A stretch of DNA of 64,000 bases from Rugalucina vietnamica (GCA_964017185.1 OZ024870.1:63714812-63778811); one strand, 5' to 3'; counted from the first letter of the stretch, positions 46,173 through 56,928 are shown. Notes: a model not told the origin generated them from the sequence alone. Program-made: numbers and translations.

Positions 46173-47396
46173 ATGACCATGCAACAACATTTCAGACCAT
46201 GTTTGATTATCGTGTTACTATGCCTACCATTTCTCGTCATCTTCACAATACCACGTCATCGTCGAACAGTAATGTACGAATATGTGTACGAATCAATCAT
46301 CCCTTCATCTGACAATGACTCTAACATGGAAGATACTAGCAGCCAATCTGCATCGTCGCATAAAAATAAGAAAACATTGCTCTGGTACGATAAACACCGG
46401 AAAAGCATGATAGGTCCTACTATAAAAATGGGATTTTCTCAATGTGAATACAATAATTGTCAGTACAAAAGCTATTTTACCAGTACGGACACAAAACCGA
46501 GGAAGCCGTTTGACGCGGACGCAATTTTAATCCAGTCTGCAGGTATCTGGGATTTGAGTCCACCACCACGACGGGACGAGGATCAAGTGTTTGTGTTGGC
46601 TGTTCATGACTCATTTTCCCGTACAAAATCAGCACGAGATCCCGGGGTAGGCATGAAGTGGGCGGAGTTGTTCAATTGGACAATGACTTATAGGTTAGAT
46701 TCTGACATCGTGTACAAGTATGCTAACGTCATGAAACGGGACAATAAAACTGAAGTTGTTGGGAAGAATTACGACAAAATTTATGATGAGAAAGTGGATA
46801 AGGCAGTTTGGTTTGTTAGCCATTGTAAAACACTTTCAATGCGGGAACATTATGTTCGTAAAATGCAATTGGAAATGGATATTGATATATTTGGGGGCTG
46901 CGGAGTACCAGCACCGTGTCCAAAAGGAAGTGGTGACATGATTGCACAATGCTTTGACGACCATGCAATGAAGTATAAATATTACCTCGCTTTCGAAAAC
47001 ACTCTAGTAGAAGATTATGTTACCGAAAAGGTGTTTCGTTGGTATAATAGAGATATTATCGTTGTGGTCCGTGGAGGCTCAAATTATTCAAGGATATTGC
47101 CTCCGGGAACTTTCGTGGACGCCGGTGATTTTGCCTCTCCTATTGAACTTGGGAAATATTTAAAACAATTAGCACGTGATAAGAAAAGATATACAGATAT
47201 TTTGAAAAAGAAAGACAATTATTACAGTACAAACAAATATGTGCCTGTCCAAGAGGCAAATTGTAAATTGTGCGAGTATTTAAATAATTTAGACGATCAT
47301 AAAAAGAGTTATGGTAATATATTTAAATGGTGGCTACAGAAATGGAGAAATTTCGGCATGAGGCCTACACCGTTGGAAGGCTGGCCAATGACATAA
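46173..47396 (+). CDS. Alpha-1,3-fucosyltransferase (GT10), copy 1
   Basis: A 407-residue type II Golgi enzyme expected to transfer fucose from GDP-fucose to N-acetylglucosamine of N-glycans or Lewis-type chains. Short cytosolic head, membrane anchor at residues 10-26 (CLIIVLLCLPFLVIFTI), Ser-rich stem to ~65, then the catalytic domain. Family signatures: FNWTMTYRLDSD at 168-179, YLAFENTLVEDYVTEKVF at 271-288 (the GDP-fucose motif), GGSNYSRILPPGTFVDAGDF at 301-320, and C-terminal CKLC at 364-367. The coding part is uninterrupted. An acceptor (TTTCCAACAG) ends at 46158, so at least one 5' exon exists upstream. Start chosen at ATG 46173, just before the anchor; GTG at 46170 also opens the frame. 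Close paralog at 58708. Acceptor specificity cannot be read from sequence. Confidence 0.93.
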   Translation: MTMQQHFRPCLIIVLLCLPFLVIFTIPRHRRTVMYEYVYESIIPSSDNDSNMEDTSSQSASSHKNKKTLLWYDKHRKSMIGPTIKMGFSQCEYNNCQYKSYFTSTDTKPRKPFDADAILIQSAGIWDLSPPPRRDEDQVFVLAVHDSFSRTKSARDPGVGMKWAELFNWTMTYRLDSDIVYKYANVMKRDNKTEVVGKNYDKIYDEKVDKAVWFVSHCKTLSMREHYVRKMQLEMDIDIFGGCGVPAPCPKGSGDMIAQCFDDHAMKYKYYLAFENTLVEDYVTEKVFRWYNRDIIVVVRGGSNYSRILPPGTFVDAGDFASPIELGKYLKQLARDKKRYTDILKKKDNYYSTNKYVPVQEANCKLCEYLNNLDDHKKSYGNIFKWWLQKWRNFGMRPTPLEGWPMT

Positions 47397-47442
47397 AGTA
47401 ATAAAACTAATATAACTGACATACCGAGAAAGAGCTAAAAAA

Positions 47443-47565
47443 TACACTGTTACTTTTTGTTGATAAAATGTGAGAATCCTTTGCAATGCAAAGGATTCTC
47501 ACATTTTGTCAACAAAATTGAAATTTTAACGATTTATTAGATATTGATGTCGTTATTGTTTAATA
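47443..47565. mobile_element. Foldback element family E, copy 2
   Basis: Arms GTTGATAAAATGTGAGAATC / complement around CAATGCAAAGG, then GAAATTTTAACGAT and GATGTCGTTA. Lies in the 3' flank of copy 1 and is absent from the paralogous flank of copy 2. Confidence 0.75.
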
Positions 47566-47834
47566 TCTACATTTTTCTAAAACCTCCTTAGATGAACCAT
47601 TAGATGTTCATCTGTGTTCATACTTCCAAGAACAACATTGTGTCACGCGACGTGACGTAATCCAAACTTGACGTCAAAAAACATGAATCTCGCCAATCTG
47701 ATTGGACGTTGTAAACGTCGACGCCGTTCCGCTGTTTGAACACACTGTGTGTAGATTCTCTGTTTGCTGGTAAATGTGACCGCCTCGGTGATTTTTCAAC
47801 AAGCGATAGAGAGAAATGAATGTAAATATAAGCA

Positions 47835-47984
47835 ATGAATTTAATTTTTCTGTTGTTCATGGAGCTATGAACCGCAGTGGGTCGCTAGCAAAGCTTACAT
47901 GAACCCCTTCGGGGTTCATTCACTTTGCACGCGACTCACTGCGGTTCATAGCTCCATGAACACCAGAAAAATGAAATTCATTTC
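47835..47984. mobile_element. 150-bp palindrome
   Basis: Arms TTCATGGAGCTATGAACCGC / complement with an inner hairpin GAACCCCTTCGGGGTTC. Outer arms extend to TGAATTTAATTTTTC. Also absent from the copy-2 flank. Confidence 0.8.
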
Positions 47985-48584
47985 TTAAACAACTGGCCCC
48001 TGGTGTCTGGGCCAATTATGGGAAGAATCTGGTAAAAGCTATTGACACTCGCTTTACGTTCACTGCGCTTTCTTTCAGCATCAGATTCTCTTTACTTAAC
48101 CTCTACCTACCAGGTAGGATGGGGGGATAGCCGGACTAAAGTGGGGGACATTTACTTTAGTTTTAGATTGTTCCCGCAGTGCAGGACCGGGAAAAAATAA
48201 CGATTGTTTAACAATGGGATCCCTATCCCAATGTGATTTTCTTTAGTGCAAAGAGCAGGGCAAAGAGCATTCTTTTGACCTCCAGCTGTCCCGTGGGGTG
48301 GGCGTTATAGCACAGCACTGTAAAGTTGTACGACCTTCTACGTAGGTTGGGGGCGTGATTCTTTCGCAATGGGATCGTGATTACAAATGACTGATGCATA
48401 ATACTGCTCCTTTGTCGGTGAGATGAGACAGTGCCACTTTGATCGTTCCTGTATAGCCTGTTTCCAAGACTATTATCCTGCTGAAATCCGCCAGTGAAGT
48501 TGTCTTTGTAGCGTATATTGTGAGCACATTCTGAATCACTAGTTTAAATACGACCAGAGGGCCAAAATGCTCAAATGCCCTCTT

Positions 48585-48790
48585 AGGACATACTAGGATA
48601 CCTTATAAATTTCGAAGAGAGCGGTGCCCAAGAGGAAAAGAACTCAGTGGCGAGGAGATTCTGCGTTCGATGACTTCGATACCTACTTATGCACAGGAAG
48701 CGTTGGTCCCGTCTCAAACTGACTAACTTGAAACTGTTGACTGGGACAACAGTAAAAACCAAATCAACCCAAACATGTCAACAATCACTT
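48585..48790 (+). repeat. Repeat family F, copy 2
   Basis: Matches 41645-41822 (ACTAGGATACCTTA, CTGCGTTCGAT, AACTTGAAACTGTTGACTGG, AAACCAAATCAACCC). Confidence 0.55.
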
Positions 48791-48857
48791 TAAACATATA
48801 AAATTCAACTCTTTGGGTTGTTTGTATCCTTGACACTTTACAAATCATCTCTTATTG

Positions 48858-49950
48858 TCCCCCGCCTTTTCGAAGAAAAGCGGAGGGACATAGTTTTTGG
48901 CTTTCCGTCCTTCCTTCCGTCCGTCCGTCCGTCCTTCCGTCCGTCCGTCCTTCCGTCCCCCTATAGGAGTATGTACCTTGTGTGCGCAACTCCTCCTACA
49001 GTTTTATTCCGATTCTTTTGAAACTTTACAGATGTCTTTATCATGCTTTGAAGATATGCATGTGGTTTGGATATAATCCTCAGATTAATTTTTGACACTT
49101 TTTTCGCAATTTGAACTTAGTCATTTTTCGGGCATTTTGATAATGAAAGTGAATAGACAGTGGGTACCTTGTGTGCGCAACTCCTCCTACAGTTTTATTC
49201 CAATTCTTTTGAAACTTTACAGATGTCTTCATCATGCTTTGAAGATGTGCATGTGGTTTGGATATAATCCTCAGATTAATTTTTGATACTTTTTTTTGCA
49301 ATTTGAACTTAGTCATTTTTCGGGCATTTTGATAATGAAAGTGAATAGACAAAGGGTACCTTGTGTGCGCAACTCCTCCTACAGTTTTATTCCGATTATT
49401 TTGAAACTTTACAGATGTCTTCATTATACTTTGAAGATGTGCATGTGGTTTGGATATAATCCTCAGATTAATTTTTGACACTTTTTTTGCAAATTGAACT
49501 TAGTCGTTTTTCGATATTTTGACAATGAAAGTGAATGGACAGTGGATGCCTTGTGTGCGCAACTCCTCCTTCAGTTTTTAATTCAGATTCCTTTGAAACT
49601 TTACAGATGTCTTGATGATGCTTTGAAGATATACATGTGCTTTGGATATAATCCTCAGGTTAATTTTTGACACTTTTTCGCAATTTGAACTTAGTCGTTT
49701 TTCAGGCATTTATACAATGAAAGTGAATGGACATTGTGTACCTTGTGTGCAAACTCCTCCCTCAGTTTTATTCTGATTCTTTTCAAACTGTACAGATGTC
49801 CTGACCATGATTTGAAGATTTGCATGTGGTTTGAATATAATCCTCAGATTAATGTTTGACACTGTGACATGAAGTAAACGCATGTGATTTGGATATACAT
49901 TATTGTCAGATATATTTGTGTACTAAACAATTAAGGCGGGGGACATAAAT
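48858..49950. mobile_element. Pearl-like element with five ~194-bp core repeats
   Basis: Bounded by TGTCCCCCGCCTT and its complement AAGGCGGGGGACA. A (CCGT/CCTT)n microsatellite at 48905-48960 is followed by about five tandem units of ~194 bp, each with 'TACCTTGTGTGCGCAACTCC', 'TTGAAACTTTACAGATGTC' and 'GGATATAATCCTCAGATTAA'. Similar design is known from bivalve pearl elements. Open frames up to 133 codons come from the tandem units. Confidence 0.75.
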
Positions 49951-50069
49951 TCTCTGAATTTGCTTGTTTTTGCTTCATTAAAATGCGTAGGTTCCTTGGC
50001 TGGATCTGAATTCTTGGCTGGATTGTTTGGATAAGCCATAACTCTAAGCATTTCACGCTTGATTTCGTT

Positions 50070-50110
50070 CGACAATAAAATGTCGGAGAACCTTGAGTTT
50101 CCATCATTCT
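50070..50110 (+). promoter_or_regulatory. Core promoter of the broken family member 3
   Basis: CGACAATAAAATGTCG at 50070-50085 and TCATTCT initiator-like site (A at 50106), 30 nt apart, 35 nt before the ATG at 50141. Confidence 0.45.
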
Positions 50111-50140
50111 GTCTATCTTTAGTCAGAGATATCAAACAAG

Positions 50141-50436
50141 ATGGTTTCACAGAAGTTAAATATGTATGCCCAGCTTCACGAGTGTCAGAGCCTGCGACCA
50201 GATTCGACTCCTCAGCGCCAGATTTCGTGGTCTTCGACAACACAACAAATCCACAAGAACTACAACTCGCCGAGATTTCCGCTGCGCTTGCGAACGATGG
50301 CGACAGAATGGATTGTGAAGAAATATTATCACTATGCAGACATGAAAAGATCGAAATTGTCCATCTGCGCAACCAGCTGTCGAAAGTCGACCGCTATGAT
50401 GATGGGGTCGACGTCAGCGCTATTGAAAAATTTTGA
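50141..50436 (+). pseudogene. Broken 105-aa family member 3
   Basis: Aligns to member 2 from MVSQKLNMYAQLHECQ. A 16-bp deletion after codon 16 shifts the frame. Further small deletions occur before TACAACTCGCC and within AGATCGAAATTG. The second half (FPLRLRTMATEWIVKKYYHY) is readable in one frame and the tail (NQLSKVDRYDDGVDVS) in another. Downstream, the hairpin present in members 1 and 2 is missing: the sequence goes from CAACCGTACA directly to ATCAAG, although a CGAACGAAACC purine element remains. Confidence 0.85.
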
Positions 50437-50587
50437 GAGAGCAGTCCGCACCGATGTGCGATTCAGCAACCGTACAATCAAGATTTTTTTTTTCGAACGA
50501 AACCTTAATGTCTGATATTAGTGGCGGGGAGGGGGCGTATAAGATCGAATCAGTAATTTCTATCGAAACTACTGTATATCTGTCGCT

Positions 50588-50630
<43 letters not shown>

Positions 50631-50632
50631 CT
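50588..50632. repeat. (TTTA)n microsatellite
   Basis: About eleven units, at the position of the (TTTC)n tract in S1. Confidence 0.9.
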
Positions 50633-51049
50633 TTTAATTAAGGAACGGCAGTAAAATCAGTTTTATTGAACATACTGCACCTTCGCAGTCAAAATAACCA
50701 ATTCGATTAATTCACATAGTAACAGATGGATGGATAATATCTATATCTTGATGCAATCTCATGATAACGTCTACAAGATTGTATTGAAAATCTAAATATA
50801 AAATACAGCAATATTATATAATACGTTTTTAATATAACCATATGGTGACAGCACATTGGCGGTCATTTTTCGAAACAGTTGGTTCATTTGCGCACAATGT
50901 CCTCAGGTAAACGTTACACTTACAAGGAGAGGCATGCAAGCGGAAAGCTCATCGTACGTTATTATAATAAAAATACACGCAGCTAGCAAAGGAAAAGGTG
51001 CAAAAACATACGCGCAAATGCAAATTCAAAACTGAGCGGAATTGATATC

Positions 51050-51932
51050 TTGCAGAAAATGAGCAGTAGGACTGAATATTAATGATTCTGAAAAAAATTG
51101 GACCCCAGGAGCTCATGTGCCCCCACCCCGGGGCAATATACATGGTCAATGAAACTTGGCATGAAGCATCGATGGCTAAAGCACTACAATGTATATATAA
51201 ATCATAACCCTGTGGTGACCTTGACCTATTTTACGGCAAGGTCAACATAGGTTGCCAATGCATTTGAATGGGGAAAACTTTTAAAATGTCATTTAAAGTG
51301 AAAGTCTTGCAGGAAATGGGCTGTAGGACTGAATATTAATGATTCTGCAAAAAATTGGACCCCAGGGGCTTATATGCCCCCAACACAGGGCAATATACAT
51401 ATATATCTCCATCACATTCAAACATCTCTGAAACCACTTGGCCAATCAAAGCCAAATTTTATGTGAAGCATCTATTGGATGGGACAACCAATGTACAATG
51501 TATATATAAATAATCCAGGTCACATGACCAAGATGGCGAGTTGAAGATGGCCACCTCATCCATATACGGTAAAAACTCTTCAAAAATCTTCTTCTCCAGA
51601 ACCGGTGAACTGATTTCAAGGAAACTTGGCATGAATCATCGATGGCTCAAGTACTACAATGTATATATAAATCATAACCCTGTGATGACCTTGACCCAGT
51701 TTATGGTAAGGTCAACATGGGTTGCCAATGCATTTGAATGGGAATAACTGTTAAAATGTCATTTGAAGGGGAAAACCAGCAAGAAATGGTGATTATTCTG
51801 AAAAAATGAAAATGGGCCAAGGGCTACATCTGTCCCTGCACTGGGGTTAAAATACCATAATATTCAAACATGTTTATCGGTATATGCAGCAGATCTCAGG
51901 TGAGCGTTTACAGGACCATTGGTCCTCTGGTT
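51050..51932 (+). mobile_element. Helitron/Helentron-like non-autonomous insertion
   Basis: Two diverged internal units (repeated 'GTAGGACTGAATATTAATGA' at 51068 and 51325; 'CATCGATGGCT' at 51167 and 51638). It ends with a hairpin AGGACCATTGGTCCT (51912-51926) a few bases before the junction CTGGTT|AAGG. A 3' hairpin near the end and no target duplication fit Helitron-type elements. It interrupts S2 relative to S1. Confidence 0.6.
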
Positions 51933-52082
51933 AAGGCATACGGATTGTATAGCACAGCTTATCTGTGCCTCTTTCTGCATATGTACGTTTTAAAATCATA
52001 GGAAAATTTTGTCATCTCATGATTATGGTTCCGAAAGTATAATGCACTTTTGAATAACTTGGTCAAATTGTTGTAAGTAACC

Positions 52083-52084
52083 GT

Positions 52085-52139
<55 letters not shown>

Positions 52140-52141
52140 TT
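52083..52141. repeat. (TTTA)n microsatellite
   Basis: About fourteen units; longer than the S1 counterpart. Confidence 0.95.
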
Positions 52142-52524
52142 AGGAGTTGCAGTCCTAGTATCTGATTGATTTCCTCGAAAAATTTCCACTGTTTTACGAC
52201 TTAAGTGGCGGATAAGCATCGGTTTCCACGCATACGAACGCCTATATTTTATACCCGCTTAAAATGATATGACTATGACTTTAAATCAAAGTCAACGATT
52301 TTTCAATTATGTCGGTACGGAACCAACACTTCCTGGGCGTACTGTGGAGAGCTTAAAGTGTCTTGCCCAAGGACACAAAATTGAACAAAAATAAAAGTAC
52401 TGTTAACGAACAGTTTTCAAAAATTATGTTCATTAAACCGTCAAAATTCATTATTTAAGAAATGTCCATGGGTTGATGTAAAACAACACGCACAGTAGCC
52501 AAAATTTCGCAGTCAAAACATCAG

Positions 52525-52744
52525 ATTCATCAGAAAAAAAATCGATATTTTTCTTATTTTTGCTCCAAAACATAGATTGTGGGTACACGTTAGAAGCGCC
52601 TCGGCGTGGCGGTTCTAACGAGTACCCACAATCTATGTTTTGGAGCAAAAATAAGAAAAATAGGTATACCCCTCCATACCCCAGTTTTGCTATATAAAAG
52701 TGGGGTTTGAGGTGATATTCATGTCACGGACATGTTTTCCTGAT
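52525..52744. mobile_element. MITE family B, copy 5
   Basis: Full inner palindrome (GCCTCGGCGTGGC with CATAGATTGTGGGTAC arms) and right end complement of CATCAGGAAAACATGTCCGT; the left end is shortened. Confidence 0.8.
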
Positions 52745-53149
52745 GTGGTCAAAGCATTATGACTATGGAGATGTTCTCGTACTGTTGTATTCTTAAAAGA
52801 TTCAGCCACGATATGAGACTACCTGTTTTTGCTAACATGAAAAACAAAATGCTAACTGTGGCATTACTATCATACGCTCGATGCCTTTTTAGCATCAATA
52901 TCTCATTTTAGATTTTTGTTTCTCACTCAGAACAGTTTTTTTCATGAAGTGACTTATTTAATTCTGTGCTTTTGAATATATGTTTTATATGCTTCGAGGG
53001 TCTCGGGGGAAAATTGGCATAGTCAACCGAGTAATAAAGTAATTACAAAATACAATACGGCCTGTGCATGACATTTAAGATTCTCCATAAAATGGATTAG
53101 CCTCAATTTCATTTAGTTCTATACACGCGTTTTAAAGCCGCAAATGTTC

Positions 53150-53336
53150 ATTACGAAAACATGCCCACTTATTTTACAGTATTTTTTTTTTTTCAGATCA
53201 AAAATCGATAATTTTCAGAGGAAAAATATCTGATATTTTTCTTATTTTTGCTCAAAACATAGATTGTGGGTACACGTTAGAACCGTTAAAGTGGGGTATA
53301 AGGGGGTATTTATTTCACGGACATGCTTTCCTGATG
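53150..53336. mobile_element. MITE family B, copy 6 (half palindrome lost)
   Basis: CATTACGAAAACATGCCCAC end, one palindrome arm up to GTTAGAACCG, then directly AAAGTGGGGTATAAGGG and the other end. The deletion starts at the palindrome centre. Confidence 0.8.
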
Positions 53337-53410
53337 TAAAGCTGTTTTTGACAATTTTGGGCAACGTCGCCATTGTCATCAATAATGGGTAAATGACGAT
53401 TTCAAAACTT

Positions 53411-53622
53411 GAGCCGCCTCGTGGGAAAACCAACAATGTGTTTTCCGAACAGGTCCGACACAAACCGGGCTGTACAAGCACAGAAGACAGCTAGAAGCAT
53501 GAAATTTCATATTTAGGAAGTAGAGGGATTGTACTATCCGTGTAGCGAAAACAAAGGCGCTGATCTGATCTGCGTCTTTGTTTTCGCATATGCAAATTGT
53601 TGGTTTTCCCATGAGGCGGCTC
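53411..53622 (+). mobile_element. MITE family A, copy 6 (hairpin tip deleted)
   Basis: 212 bp, 22 bp shorter than the others. The hairpin is reduced to GGCGCTGATCTGATCTGCGTC. Flanked by ACTT on both sides (53407-53410, 53623-53626). Confidence 0.9.
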
Positions 53623-53639
53623 ACTTCTTAAAATTCAAA

Positions 53640-53840
53640 ACTGTTAGTATATGAAATGTGCAATTTCGAAACTCCGATCAAAAATCTTGATTATTGCTTT
53701 AATTATTTACTTTTCAAATGGTACCGAAATCATTAACAGATGTTGACAGTGAGAGGCAAGATAATTTGCCTTGTAAACATGAAAATACATTGAAGTCTAT
53801 GGAGTTTCCGACGTTCAGGACATAACTGTAGTACGCAAAT
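53640..53840 (+). repeat. Half-copy of foldback family G
   Basis: Shares 'AACATGAAAATACATTGAAG', 'TCTATGGAGTTTCC' and 'TTTACTTTTCAAATGGTACC' with the arms of 55250-55740. Confidence 0.55.
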
Positions 53841-54146
53841 ACATGTACCTCTTATCGCGTCTTGATTAAATAATCTACGTTGGCTAATCTCAGTCCCGTT
53901 GGAGTAAACAAGTGCGCTCTACAAGATCTGTAAAATCTCTACCAGTTCAGAGTTAGAGATCTAAATGATCTAATGAAGATAACTAAATCAAATACTTTTG
54001 TCTACAGGCGAAAAGTTCAGTTCATTTTAATGGTTCCGAAGCATAATACGTTTTGGATTAATGTGAGAAATTTACGTAGGATTTTCAGTTCAATTTTCAA
54101 ACTCGAAAAAAAAAATGACTTAATTTAACACTTTAGTTTTAGAAGC

Positions 54147-56340
54147 CAAATCATCAGGTTAGGGGGAAGTCGATTTCGGGCTTTTTTAGCCCGATCGGGC
54201 TTATATAGCCCATTTTGGCTACAAGAAACACGATTTTTTGTGCACGTTTGCGTACGCCTGACATACCAAGACAGAGTCGCATGATTAGAGGTGTATAACG
54301 ATATTCGTCATCATCGTTTACGTCAACAGAAATGGAAACATTAAACTTATGTGACCAGCTGGTTGCCATGGAATAGCAAAATGAAAATACAGTTTTTCGG
54401 AAAATACGCATTCTTTCTCATATTATTCTAGAACAAAGATTCCAAACCCAAATATGTTATGCGCTATGGGTTCGTATATGTTTCAGGCTTCTTTTAACAA
54501 AAAGATTTTATTCGATCGCGCCGAGACAATGTGGTTTAGGGGACTTGAACATAGGTAATTGACAAGTTATATATAAAACGATGTAAAATAGGTATGATAA
54601 TTATACCTCATCACCGCTTTATAAAAGCCGGAGTCTAAATGATCACCATGATTACTTGCATTGAGCCAGGAATGGAGGGACTCGCATTATGGACTACAAT
54701 ATTGCCTACTTGTACCTTTTCATGAACTGTTGACTTTCCCTTTTCATACTAGTTCAGTCCGGCTCAAAGGATGAACAGTGAAACCCTGGTTTCAGAGGGA
54801 CAGAGGTAAAACAGTGGCCAGAGGCTCAAACGGTAAACACGGAAATCCCGGTATCAGAGGGACAGTTGTAAAAAGTGGGAAGAATGTCCAATGGTTCAGG
54901 CAGTAATAGACGAAAAAGTGTCAAAGCTGCTGATTTTAAGGTGTAAGGAGATTTTGATATGTTTTAAAGCAATATTTGTCACCGCAAGATATCCATGTTC
55001 GATCCTCAGACGTGTAGGGCAGTGTTTGGTCTAATTTGGTATAGTAAGAACGGTGCAGTTAGAACGGGGCCGTACGAACGATGCGATTAGGTGTGATACG
55101 GTACGAATTGTCTGGTACGATACGTACGTAAATCCGACGCAGCTTGGTATGATACAGAATGGTTAGTGAGATATTTTAAAATCGAATGGTACTATTAGAA
55201 CTGAGCGACACGCGCATCACACCCGGGGCATCACAAGGCTAAACGTACAGTACTGTATCTCGTCGTATTTACCGTATTCCATAGACTTACATGTATTTTC
55301 ATGTTTGCAAGAAAAAATATTCTGCCTCTTCTGATCAACATATATTCACGTTTTTGGTGTCATTTGAAAGTTAAATGAATAAGGCAATAAATAAAGGTTA
55401 GTTGGTGAAGTTTTAACATTGCATTTTGTATATACAGCAGTTTAAAATTTTGGGAAATTTTGAAAAAGCCACTTTCCCATTGACGTCAATGGTGACGTTG
55501 CCCAAAAAGTGTCCGAAAAAAATCGCAAGTTTTTAAAAAAATTGTAGCTTTAAAACGCAGACATGGAATTAAATGGAAAATATCTTGTTTATTGCTTTAT
55601 TCATTTACCTTTCAAATGACACCAAAAACATAAAAATGTGTTGATCAGAACAGGCAGAATATTTTTTCTTGCAAACATGAAAATACATGTAAGTCTATGG
55701 AGTTTTCCAAAGATGGCGAATAATTATGTCCACTGACTGTACATAAACGTCATGTGGAAGTCGCAGATGACGTTTATGTAGTTGACAAGATTTGTAGAAC
55801 CATCATGACATAGGTCACTTCAATCGATGGAGGCGACTGCAATCGAAAGTCAACTTTACAAAACGGTGTCGTAGTAACTAATTCATGTCTGTTTAACACA
55901 TCTTTGTTTACGTTAAATTATGACTTGACAACCACCAATCTGTAAGTCTTCTAAACCACATTGTCTCGGCGCGATCGAATAAAATCTTTTTGAGAAAGGC
56001 AGTCTGAAAGATTAACGTAGCCATAGAGTAAATCATATTTGGGTTTGGAATCTTTGTTCTAGAATTACATAAGACAGAATGCGTATTTTCCGAAAAACTG
56101 TATTTTCATTTTGCTATTCCATGGCAACCAGCTGGTCACATAAGTTTAATGTTTCCATTTCTGTTGACGTAAACGATGATGACGAATATCGTTATACACC
56201 TCTAATCATGCGACTCTGTCTTGGTATGTCAGGCGTACGCAAACGTGCACAAAAAATCGTGTTTCTTATAGCCAAAATGGGCTATATAAGCCCGATCGGG
56301 CTAAAAAAAAAGCCCGATATCGACTTCCCCCTAACCTGAT
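54147..56340. mobile_element. 2.2-kb transposon with ~390-bp terminal inverted repeats
   Basis: Left arm 54147-54545 and right arm 55950-56340 are near-identical inverse copies. They begin TCAGGTTAGGGGGAAGTCGA, continue with the palindromic AGCCCGATCGGGCT, and end at ACAATGTGGTTTAG. Both arms hold an 85-86-codon open frame (MRIFRKTVFSFCYSMATSW...) purely because the arms are copies. The interior (54546-55949) shows no transposase and is interrupted by foldback G. Confidence 0.85.
55250..55740. mobile_element. Foldback family G, nested in the long-TIR element
   Basis: Inverse arms of ~150 bp sharing CCATAGACTTACATGTATTT and CATGTTTGCAAGAAAAAATA, with ends near ACAGTACTGTA/TACAGTCAGTGG. About 160 bp of spacer. 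Confidence 0.75.
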
Positions 56341-56579
56341 TCTTTTCAATGATAAATAACGGCATTTAGCAGTCAGTTTAATCATTTATTCTGTGACAGA
56401 AAAAAATCTCATTTAAATGGAGTAGCCACAGATTTCTGTATTTTGTCAGCTCAACTGAGCTTATCGGATAGGCAGACACCCACCGTCCGTCCGTTCGTCG
56501 TTCATCATTTTCAAAGAGCTTTTCTGAAACCGCTTTGCAATTCAAAGCCAGCTTTTAACAAGATGAGTAATATAAAATA

Positions 56580-56870
56580 CTGGTGGGCTTTAACTAGTTT
56601 TATGGGATCCTAATCTCACCCTCAGCTTCTGCAGTGGTTCACAACGTTTAGTTAGTTGTTCGGTCCGTGATGAATCTCTAACTACTCAATTTGATTTTAA
56701 TGAAGGTGTCCGACGATGAATTTTTTTCCATATATAGACATGGCGGCCATCTTGGTCACGTGACCTGGATTATTTATGTACACATTGGTTCCCCCTTCCT
56801 ACGAATGCTCCACATGAAGTTTGACTTTCATTGGCCAAGCGGTTTCAGAGAAGAAGATCTTTGAATATTA
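56580..56870. repeat. R1 fragment (minus) followed by pearl/Helentron-type fragment
   Basis: GGGCTTTAACTAGTTTTATG, CTCACCCTCAGCTTCTGCAG and ACGTTTAGTTAGTTGTTCGG are reverse R1. Next come 'ATGGCGGCCATCTTGGTCAC' and 'CCTTCCTACGAATGCTCCAC' as at 27650-27740. Confidence 0.6.
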
Positions 56871-56928
56871 TGGTAATATACATACTGTATATACTGAAAA
56901 TCAAAAATCTTGCACCACCCTGTTTTTG

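Larger units (their letters stand above)
50000..52500. repeat. Segmental duplicate S2 (pairs with 42040-44255)
   Basis: Same order of landmarks as S1. It carries an extra Helentron-like insertion (51050-51932) and lacks the MITE C found in S1. Contains the broken third copy of the 105-aa gene. Confidence 0.8.

Noticed and set aside
47443..47984. Rho-independent-like terminators after fucosyltransferase copy 1
   Set aside because: The palindromes are far too long, one recurs elsewhere at 34323, and both are missing from the paralogous flank, so they are mobile foldbacks rather than terminators.
49080..49481. 133-codon minus ORF with internal amino-acid repeats
   Set aside because: Falls in the ~194-bp tandem core repeats of a pearl-like element; frame continuity is by chance.
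54154..56339. Two nearly identical 85-86-codon ORFs in opposite orientation, as a possible gene pair
   Set aside because: They lie inside the inverse arms of one transposon; their similarity follows from arm identity and gives no independent evidence of selection on protein.
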